64,000 nt of DNA from contig NZ_AKIW01000020.1 of assembly GCF_000282635.1 (NCBI RefSeq), forward strand, positions 143,879-207,878. Reading direction: 5' to 3'. The notes beneath the pieces are model-generated. The model had not been told where the DNA came from and ran no database searches. It was given only the letters and a program-made list of their open reading frames with translations. Positions 57,786-64,000 of the stretch are shown one piece after another. A program made the translations under genes and the position numbers. The stretch is from Variovorax sp. CF313. GTDB taxonomy: Bacteria > Pseudomonadota > Gammaproteobacteria > Burkholderiales > Burkholderiaceae_C. Within the stretch, counting starts at the first letter, position 1, and every line of letters begins with the position of its first letter.

Positions 57786-60371
57786 ATGTTGCAAGCCTAC
57801 GTTGACCATGTTGCCGAACGCGCCGCGCTCGGTATCCCGCCGCTGCCTTTGAGCGCGAAGCAGACTTCTGAAGCGATCGAGCTCCTCAAGAGCGCGAATG
57901 CAAAAGACGGCGCCTTCCTGCTCGATCTGCTCACCCATCGTGTGCCTGCCGGCGTCGACGACGCGGCCAAGGTCAAGGCGAGCTACCTTGCGGCCGTGGC
58001 CCACGGCACCGAGAAGAGCGAGTTCCTGTCGCGCGCCCGCGCCACCGAACTGCTCGGCACCATGCTCGGCGGCTACAACATCAGCCCCATGATCGACCTG
58101 CTCGACGACGCCGAAGTCGGCGCCGTGGCGGCCGAAGGCCTGAAGAAAACCCTGTTGATGTTCGACCAGTTCCACGACGTCAAGGAAAAGGCCGACAAGG
58201 GCAACGTGCACGCCAAGGGCGTGCTGCAAAGCTGGGCCGACGCCGAGTGGTTCACCAGCCGCCCCGAAGTGCCGAAGAGCATCACCGTCAGCATCTTCAA
58301 GGTGGCTGGCGAAATCAACACCGACGACCTGTCGCCCGCCCCCGACGCGACGACCCGTCCCGACATTCCGATGCACGCCCTGGCGATGCACAAGAACGCG
58401 CGCCCCGGCATCGTGCCCGAGGAAGACGGCAAGCGCGGCCCGGTGAAGTTCATCGAAGACCTGCGCGCGCGCGGCCACCTCGTGGCCTACGCGGGCGACG
58501 TGGTCGGCACGGGTTCGTCGCGCAAGAGCGCCACCAACTCGGTGCTCTGGTTCACCGGCGAAGACATTCCCTTCGTTCCTAACAAGCGTTTCGGCGGCGT
58601 CTGCCTCGGCGGCAAGATCGCCCCGATCTTCTACAACACGATGGAAGACTCGGGCGCGCTGCCGATCGAACTCGACGTCACGCAGATGAACATGGGCGAC
58701 GTGGTCGAACTGCGTCCCTACGAGGGCAAGGCGCTGAAGGACGGCAAGGTCATCGCCGAATTCCAGGTCAAGAGCGACGTGCTGTTCGACGAAGTGCGCG
58801 CCGGCGGCCGCATTCCGCTGATCATCGGCCGCGGCCTGACGGCCAAGGCGCGCGAGGCACTGGGCCTGCCCGTGTCGACGCTGTTCCGCCTGCCGACCAG
58901 CCCCGTCGACACCAAGAAGGGCTTCTCGCTCGCGCAGAAGATGGTCGGCCGCGCCTGCGGCCTGCCCGAAGGCCAGGGCGTGCGCCCGGGCACGTATTGC
59001 GAACCCAAGATGACCTCGGTCGGCTCGCAGGACACCACCGGCCCGATGACGCGCGACGAACTGAAGGACCTGGCTTGCCTGGGCTTCTCGGCCGACCTTG
59101 TGATGCAGTCGTTCTGCCACACGGCCGCGTACCCGAAGAAGGTCGACGTCAAGATGCACCACGAACTCCCCGAGTTCATGGCCAACCGCGGCGGCGTGTC
59201 GCTGCGCCCGGGCGACGGCGTGATCCATTCCTGGCTCAACCGCCTGCTGACGCCCGACACCGTCGGCACCGGCGGCGACAGCCACACCCGCTTCCCCATC
59301 GGCATCAGCTTCCCGGCCGGCTCCGGCCTCGTGGCCTTCGCGGCTGCCACCGGCGTGATGCCGCTGGACATGCCCGAGTCGGTGCTCGTGCGCTTCAAGG
59401 GCAAGATGCAGCCCGGCGTCACGCTGCGCGACCTGGTCAACGCCATTCCGCTGTACGCCATCAAGGCGGGCCTGCTGACCGTGGCCAAGCAAGGCAAGAA
59501 GAACATCTTCTCGGGCCGCATCCTCGAAATCGAAGGCCTGCCCGACCTGAAGGTGGAGCAAGCCTTCGAGCTGAGCGACGCTTCGGCCGAACGCTCGGCC
59601 GCTGGTTGCACCGTGCACCTGAACAAGGAGCCGATCGCCGAGTACATCAACAGCAACATCACGCTGATGAAGTGGATGATTGCCGAAGGCTATACCGACG
59701 CGCGCACGCTGCAACGCCGCATCGCCGCGCAAGAGGCATGGCTGGCCGACCAGCAACTGCTCAAGGGCGACGCTGACGCCGAATACGCCGCTGTCATCGA
59801 AATCGACCTGGCCGAGATCCACGAGCCCATCGTGGCCTGCCCGAACGACCCCGACGACGTGAAGACGCTCAGCGACGTGGCCGGAGCCCAGATCGACGAA
59901 GTGTTCATCGGCTCGTGCATGACCAACATCGGCCACTTCCGCGCCGCGTCGAAGCTGCTCGAGGGCAAGCGCGACATTCCGGTCAAGCTCTGGATCGCGC
60001 CGCCTACCAAGATGGACGCACACCAGCTCACCGAAGAAGGCCATTACGGCGTGTTCGGCAATGCCGGTGCCCGCACCGAAATGCCGGGCTGCTCGCTGTG
60101 CATGGGCAATCAGGCGCAGGTGCGCGAAGGCGCCACGGTGATGTCGACCAGCACCCGCAACTTCCCGAACCGCCTGGGCAAGAACACCAACGTGTACCTC
60201 GGCTCGGCCGAACTGGCCGCCATCTGCTCGCGCCTGGGGCGCATCCCGACGCGTGAAGAATACATGGCTGCCACGGGCGTGCTCGATGCGTCCAGCGCAC
60301 AGATCTACCAGTACCTGAACTTCGACAAGATCGAAGACTACAAGGGTGTGGCGGACACGGTCGCGGCCTGA
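57786..60371 (+). CDS. acnB: Bifunctional aconitate hydratase 2 / 2-methylisocitrate dehydratase
   Basis: Iron-sulfur enzyme that isomerises citrate to isocitrate, 861 residues. The N-terminal HEAT-like domain ([22 protein letters not shown]) and swivel domain come first, as in AcnB and unlike Acn[41 protein letters not shown] and [11 protein letters not shown] carry the substrate and 4Fe-4S ligands. ATG 57786 is preceded by GGAGAAAAGAAG. AcnB in E. coli also binds mRNA when iron-free. A bidirectional terminator follows. Confidence 0.97.
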   Translation: MLQAYVDHVAERAALGIPPLPLSAKQTSEAIELLKSANAKDGAFLLDLLTHRVPAGVDDAAKVKASYLAAVAHGTEKSEFLSRARATELLGTMLGGYNISPMIDLLDDAEVGAVAAEGLKKTLLMFDQFHDVKEKADKGNVHAKGVLQSWADAEWFTSRPEVPKSITVSIFKVAGEINTDDLSPAPDATTRPDIPMHALAMHKNARPGIVPEEDGKRGPVKFIEDLRARGHLVAYAGDVVGTGSSRKSATNSVLWFTGEDIPFVPNKRFGGVCLGGKIAPIFYNTMEDSGALPIELDVTQMNMGDVVELRPYEGKALKDGKVIAEFQVKSDVLFDEVRAGGRIPLIIGRGLTAKAREALGLPVSTLFRLPTSPVDTKKGFSLAQKMVGRACGLPEGQGVRPGTYCEPKMTSVGSQDTTGPMTRDELKDLACLGFSADLVMQSFCHTAAYPKKVDVKMHHELPEFMANRGGVSLRPGDGVIHSWLNRLLTPDTVGTGGDSHTRFPIGISFPAGSGLVAFAAATGVMPLDMPESVLVRFKGKMQPGVTLRDLVNAIPLYAIKAGLLTVAKQGKKNIFSGRILEIEGLPDLKVEQAFELSDASAERSAAGCTVHLNKEPIAEYINSNITLMKWMIAEGYTDARTLQRRIAAQEAWLADQQLLKGDADAEYAAVIEIDLAEIHEPIVACPNDPDDVKTLSDVAGAQIDEVFIGSCMTNIGHFRAASKLLEGKRDIPVKLWIAPPTKMDAHQLTEEGHYGVFGNAGARTEMPGCSLCMGNQAQVREGATVMSTSTRNFPNRLGKNTNVYLGSAELAAICSRLGRIPTREEYMAATGVLDASSAQIYQYLNFDKIEDYKGVADTVAA

Positions 60372-60393
60372 TCTTCTTCGGATCGCTCCAATC

Positions 60394-60421
60394 AAAAAGC
60401 CCCGCTTCGGCGGGGCTTTTT
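60394..60421. terminator. Bidirectional terminator after acnB
   Basis: AAAAAGCCCCGC and GCGGGGCTTTTT pair around TTCG, a stable tetraloop. A and T runs on both sides let it end acnB (plus) and the convergent glycosyltransferase gene (minus). Confidence 0.92.
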
Positions 60422-60445
60422 TGTGGGCGATGCGCCCCTCGTTGC

Positions 60446-61306
60446 TCAGAGCGATGGCACGTTGGGCTGCAGGTACTCCTGGCCCGTGAGCACCATCTTC
60501 GCGCCGACCGGGCCGCCCACTGCATGGGGCAGGGAGGTCAGCAACGAGTTGGCGAAGTCGCCGCGGTACAGCTTGGCGCCCTGGTGCGTCAGGTTGGAAT
60601 TGGCATCGATGTAGATCGACTCGCCCAGCCCCGACCACAGGCGGCAGAAGCCGTAGTCTTCCGAGAGATAGCGACGCGTCTGCGGGTCGACCATGACATC
60701 GAAGAAGCGGTAGTGCAGGCCGAGGTCGGCCTCGCCGATGCTGTCGGGTACGTAGCGGAGATCAGGGTAGCTCGCCATGAGCCGCTCGAACACGGCACGC
60801 TTGATCACCATGAAGCCGGTCGGCGCCTCGGTCATCTCCATGAAGCCGTCAGGCTGGATCGTGAGCTCGACCTGCGAAGTGGTCTCCGAAGCTTTGGCGT
60901 TGACCGTGTAGCGGGTGAAGGTGGCCTCGAACTGCTGCTGCGTCGTGCCCGCGGCCACGCCGCCATCGGGCCAGTTCTCCCGCTTCAACGGGTAGACGCC
61001 GGCCGCGATGTCGTAGCCCGACAGCAGCAGCCGGAAGGCCGCCTGCGCCGAGAAGCCGATGTCGGCGTCAATCCAGAACAGGTGGGTCCATTGCGGATTG
61101 GCGAGGAACTGGGCCACGCAGTTGTTCCGCGCGCGCGTCACCAGGCTCTCGCCCTGGTGCATCAGCACCTGCATCCGCATGCCGGCGCGCTCGGCCTGGA
61201 CCGTGAAGTTCAGCATCGAGGCGACGTAGTTCTGGAAGAACTTGCCGTCGTGACTCGGCGTCACGACCACGGGAAAGAACTGCCCGAGTTCGGACGGGTC
61301 AAGCAT
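60446..61306 (-). CDS. Putative GT-A glycosyltransferase
   Basis: A 286-residue cytoplasmic protein with a glycosyltransferase-like layout. FFPVVVTPSHDGKFFQNY begins the nucleotide-binding part, QGESLVTRARNN follows, FWIDADIGF (DxD at 80-82) would bind metal and sugar nucleotide, and SEDYGFCRLW with a later NLTHQGAK would be the catalytic face. No membrane helix is seen. It lies 20 nt downstream of the DUF2827-like gene, in the same direction, beside the adhesin. Donor and acceptor are unknown. Confidence 0.65.
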   Translation of the reverse strand: MLDPSELGQFFPVVVTPSHDGKFFQNYVASMLNFTVQAERAGMRMQVLMHQGESLVTRARNNCVAQFLANPQWTHLFWIDADIGFSAQAAFRLLLSGYDIAAGVYPLKRENWPDGGVAAGTTQQQFEATFTRYTVNAKASETTSQVELTIQPDGFMEMTEAPTGFMVIKRAVFERLMASYPDLRYVPDSIGEADLGLHYRFFDVMVDPQTRRYLSEDYGFCRLWSGLGESIYIDANSNLTHQGAKLYRGDFANSLLTSLPHAVGGPVGAKMVLTGQEYLQPNVPSL

Positions 61307-61326
61307 TGAGGACTCCGTGTGCCTGT

Positions 61327-62463
61327 CTATCGGGCGGGGCGCTGCATCAGGCCGAGCAGCAGGTTGTTGTAGACCTCGGTGGCCGCGGCGTTGCCGGGGA
61401 GGTAGCGGTCGATCAGGCTGCGCTGGCGCTCGCGATAGGCGGCTGCCTGCGCATCATGCGTGTCGATGGCTTCGAGCACCCGGTCGCTGCCACCGGCCAC
61501 ATCGTTGCCCTCGTAGTAGTAGCCGAGGTCCGCGCACAGGTGCGCGTTGTGCACCAGCGGATAGCCCTGCCAGCAGGTTTCCAGGTAGAAGTAGTTGAGC
61601 GGGTTCTCCCACTGGTGCGAGACCACGATGTCCGTGTTCTGCGCCAGGAAAACAGGCGTTTCGTGCCGCCCGAGGAACACCGCCTTGTGCTCGCGGACGA
61701 GGTCGAGCTGGTTCATCAGCGTGATGAATTCCATGTTCTCCCTGGCCAGGCGTTCGGCGTTGGTGACCTGCAGCAGTGCGATGGAGCCGGGCCGCGCGCG
61801 GTAGGCCAGTTCGGCGATCAGGACGGGGTAGAGGCAGAACTTCACTACGTTGATGTTCGGCTCCATCACGCTCAGCCGGCGCGGCCCGGCGTGCGGCTGA
61901 TAGACGCCGGCATCGGGCAGGGCGCGCGTGCGTTCATCGAGAAACACGGGGCTCCAGACGAAGGGCACGGGGCGCGCTTCGGCCCGTCGCAGCACCTCGA
62001 AGTAGGGCTGGCTGATGTTTGCCACCTGCGGAACCATCCAGATGTCGTCGTAGCGCTGGTTCACGAACAGGTTTTGCCCCCAGAGCGGCTTGTTGAACAG
62101 CATCGACTCCATGGCGTGCACGTATTCGAAGCCGCAGCAGTAGGACACCAGCCGCGCGCCTCGTCGCTTCAGGTAGTCGGTCTGCGCCGGGTCGATCTGG
62201 CCACCGAGCTCGATCAGCACGTCCACGCCGTCTTTGGCGCCATCGAAGGTGATGGTGGGCCAGCGCGCCTGATCCCAGGGCAGGGAAGGAGTGATGGGGG
62301 TCGCCGTGGTGTTGACCAACACCACCGAGGCCACGCCCGGGCAGTGCTTCAGCGCTTCTGCAAGGAACACGGCGTTCTGCTTGATGCCGTTGTTCCAGAG
62401 GGTTTCGGCCTCGTGGTGGAGGCCGATGGTGATGCCGATGCGAAGCTTGGAAGCGGGTGGCAT
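61327..62463 (-). CDS. DUF2827-like protein, putative GT-B glycosyltransferase
   Basis: A 378-residue protein resembling the DUF2827 family found in Burkholderiales near surface adhesins. LRIGITIGLHHEAETLWNNGIKQNAVFLAEAL opens it, then VDVLIELGGQIDP, a central VWSPVFLDE hinge and IVVSHQWENPLNYFYLETCWQGYPLVHNA, which recalls the C-terminal nucleotide-sugar site of GT-B enzymes. It is the first gene of a two-gene run with the GT-A-like gene and diverges from the adhesin across a 470-base gap. Assignment is from memory of the family and has not been searched. Confidence 0.6.
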   Translation of the reverse strand: MPPASKLRIGITIGLHHEAETLWNNGIKQNAVFLAEALKHCPGVASVVLVNTTATPITPSLPWDQARWPTITFDGAKDGVDVLIELGGQIDPAQTDYLKRRGARLVSYCCGFEYVHAMESMLFNKPLWGQNLFVNQRYDDIWMVPQVANISQPYFEVLRRAEARPVPFVWSPVFLDERTRALPDAGVYQPHAGPRRLSVMEPNINVVKFCLYPVLIAELAYRARPGSIALLQVTNAERLARENMEFITLMNQLDLVREHKAVFLGRHETPVFLAQNTDIVVSHQWENPLNYFYLETCWQGYPLVHNAHLCADLGYYYEGNDVAGGSDRVLEAIDTHDAQAAAYRERQRSLIDRYLPGNAAATEVYNNLLLGLMQRPAR

Positions 62464-62933
62464 TAAATTGTTTCGTAAATGTTAATTGCCTAGGCAGACC
62501 ATTTAAGACCGTATTCGTATATCGAATTCGTCCGGATTTTTGTGATGAATTTCATACTTTTCCGGGTAGTCGCCCTTGAATCTTGCGAAAAAGAGAGGGG
62601 GTCGCCGGTCGTCCAGAACGCAGCAGTAAGGGCGGCGATGAGCGAAGTTACTCCCTGTTGGCATTCTAGAAGTTGCTTTTCTGGCCGTAGTACTCCGACA
62701 ACTACCGCCTCCGGGAAAAGTAACTCTTCTCCTGGTTTTGTGAACTAAATCATCAGGATTAGTTTTCCTGGTCCCGGCGATTACTCCTAAATGTAAACAA
62801 GTCCGTACATTCCAGCATTCCTGCAATCAAGGCGCCCGCGTGTGCCTTCAGCGATGAAACCTGGCGCAGGGCGCATCGCACTTTCGGTCGATTTCAACCT
62901 GCCCGTTTCTCACCGCGAGCCGAATCAAAGTAA
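62464..62933. other. AT-richer divergent spacer upstream of the adhesin
   Basis: These 470 bases hold no convincing gene. Base composition is visibly lower in GC than the rest of the window. The string TACTCC or a near form recurs at 62649, 62691 and 62782, and AGTTACT/AGTAACT form a loose inverted pair (62646 and 62719). No strong -35/-10 pair was found. It must hold promoters of the adhesin (plus) and the glycosyltransferase pair (minus). Confidence 0.5.
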
Positions 62934-64000
62934 ATGAACAAGTCCTACAGAAGCATCTGGAACGAAGCACTTGGTGCATGGGTGGCTACGTCCGAAATCA
63001 CTTCGGCACGGGGTAAACGGAGTAGCGGGACGACAAGATCCATGCCTGTATTGGCTGCGATCGCTGCCGCATTTGGATTGATGCAGGGGTGGCCGACTGC
63101 ATCGCTAGCCAATGTTGTCAAAACGAACGACACGTGCACCACCTTTTCGAGCGGTGTGGTCGGTCGAATCAATCCCGGTACCACAACTGACGGGCCTTCT
63201 GGCAACGGTTCGCCGGCGCAAGACGGCTCAGGCACGTACTCGGTCGTCGAGGGGTGTAACGCCGTTGGTGGGGGGTTTATTGGCGTTACTGTGGTGGGCG
63301 CCTTTGCAAAGGCTGGCGGAGACGGTGCTGCGGCGTTCGGTTTTCTCAGCAACGCGAATAAATGGAGCACTGCCTTTGGCCTCGAGTCCAGCGCAACGGG
63401 CATCTCGAGTATCGCGATGGGCTTCGGGAGCAACGCTTCAGCTATCAATGCTGTTGCGATAGGAGGCTCAGGGGGAAATGGGACTACACCGTTGAGCGTT
63501 GCCAATTCCACGACCGCCTCGGGCGCTGGAGCTGTTGCCATCGGCAGCAATGCGACCAAGGGAGCGCAGGCAGGTGCATCCGATGCCATCGCCATTGGCG
63601 GCGAGTCATCCGTGGTTGCGGCTGCAACATCCGGCATTGCCATCGGGCGCGGTGCCGTTGCGAGCACCGCGCGCAGCGTCGCGCTCGGTGATGGCAGTAC
63701 GACGGCTGCGGCGACCGCCGTTCCCAGTGCAACCATCGGAAGCGTCACTTATGGGGGCTTCGCAGGCGCTGCACCGATCGGAGTGGTCAGCGTCGGTGGT
63801 GGAGTGGGTTCGGAGCGCCAAGTCACCAATGTGGCCGCGGGCCGCGTGACATCCAGCTCGACGGATGCGATCAACGGCAGTCAGCTGTTTTCCGGGCTGA
63901 GCACGACCGGCAGCAGCATCGGCAGCTTGTCGACGTCGACGTCGACGGGTCTGAGCACTGCGACCAGTAGCATCAGCAGTCTTTCTACCGGACTGAGCAC
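62934..64000 (+). CDS. Trimeric autotransporter adhesin (YadA-like), 5' part
   Basis: The 355 visible codons begin with an extended signal peptide region (MNKSYRSIWNEALGAWVATS then ARGKRSSG), a hydrophobic signal core (PVLAAIAAAFGLM) and a likely cleavage after residue 59. The passenger has YadA head repeats (GISSIAMGFGSNA, GAGAVAIGSNA, SDAIAIGGES, SGIAIGRGA, RSVALGDGS), a neck (RQVTNVAAGRV...DAINGSQLF) and the start of a Ser/Thr-rich stalk with GLST-type repeats that runs past the window. Two cysteines (C68, C108) lie at the start of the passenger. The membrane-anchor domain is not visible. It exports to the surface and mediates adhesion. The ribosome site is weak. Confidence 0.9.
   Translation, partial: MNKSYRSIWNEALGAWVATSEITSARGKRSSGTTRSMPVLAAIAAAFGLMQGWPTASLANVVKTNDTCTTFSSGVVGRINPGTTTDGPSGNGSPAQDGSGTYSVVEGCNAVGGGFIGVTVVGAFAKAGGDGAAAFGFLSNANKWSTAFGLESSATGISSIAMGFGSNASAINAVAIGGSGGNGTTPLSVANSTTASGAGAVAIGSNATKGAQAGASDAIAIGGESSVVAAATSGIAIGRGAVASTARSVALGDGSTTAAATAVPSATIGSVTYGGFAGAAPIGVVSVGGGVGSERQVTNVAAGRVTSSSTDAINGSQLFSGLSTTGSSIGSLSTSTSTGLSTATSSISSLSTGLS

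Noticed and set aside
57456..60638. A 1060-codon open frame on the minus strand opposite acnB
   Set aside because: It mirrors the acnB coding frame in GC-rich DNA. The translation is low-complexity (Arg/His/Val/Ala/Gly-rich) without family motifs.
63880..64000. CRISPR-like array at the right edge
   Set aside because: The repeats are contiguous, in frame and code for the adhesin stalk; there are no unique spacers between them.

Overview
The window is a dense, GC-rich stretch of bacterial chromosome from a betaproteobacterium. The gene orders point to Burkholderiales, family Comamonadaceae, most probably Variovorax or a close relative. They include yceD-rpmF-plsX-fabHDG-acpP-fabF running into rpoE-rseA-rseB-mucD, lepA-lepB-DUF4845-rnc-era-recO-pdxJ-acpS-nagZ, leuCDB-asd-fimV-truA-trpFBA-accD, and gltA-sdhE-sdhBADC facing mdh and acnB. 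The family placement rests on gene order and on short intergenic hairpin repeats typical of this group. The genus is an inference. No tRNA, rRNA, CRISPR array or insertion sequence was seen. Nearly all of the window is core chromosome.

Layout. 1-1570: 5' part of rne (minus strand), with a 550-bp leader region facing rluC. 2.1-5.3 kb: rluC, a HAD phosphatase, a small Rieske ferredoxin and a short SppA-type peptidase (plus). 5.3-7.8 kb: a YbjJ-like MFS carrier, an RsmI-like methyltransferase and maf (minus). 7.9-19.0 kb: one long plus-strand block with yceD, rpmF, fatty-acid synthesis genes, a YgfX/CptA-like membrane protein and the sigma-E envelope-stress module ending at a strong terminator. 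19.0-27.5 kb: lepA, preceded by a 520-bp spacer carrying an intrinsic terminator, then lepB, rnc, era, recO, pdxJ, acpS and nagZ, several start/stop-overlapped. 27.5-29.8 kb: two unusual putative glycosyltransferases, one an internal duplication. 29.9-33.2 kb: lysS, a YegD-like Hsp70 protein and a YgjP-like metallopeptidase, all overlapping by 4 nt (minus). 33.3-34.6 kb: a LON-domain protein facing yggT. 34.7-47.8 kb: accD, trpABF, truA, fimV, asd, leuBDC and a LysR regulator (all minus). 47.9-53.2 kb: an entericidin-type lipoprotein too small to stand out, gltA, sdhE and sdhBADC (minus). 53.4-60.4 kb: a GntR regulator diverging from mdh over a palindromic operator, then tam, a CitE-like lyase, a periplasmic protein and acnB. 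60.4-62.5 kb: a glycosyltransferase-like protein and a DUF2827-like protein (minus). From 62.9 kb to the window edge: the 5' end of a trimeric autotransporter adhesin (plus).

How it works together. One block builds acyl-ACP and phospholipid precursors and adjoins the sigma factor that monitors the envelope. A second carries translation GTPases, signal peptidase, RNase III and cofactor genes. A third makes leucine, threonine/lysine precursors and tryptophan. A fourth gathers most TCA-cycle enzymes (citrate synthase, succinate dehydrogenase, malate dehydrogenase, aconitase) around one GntR regulator, with a trans-aconitate methyltransferase that plausibly cleans up an aconitase by-product. The accessory flavour lies at 27.5-29.8 kb and 60.4-64.0 kb, where putative glycosyltransferases occur, the second set directly beside a large surface adhesin.
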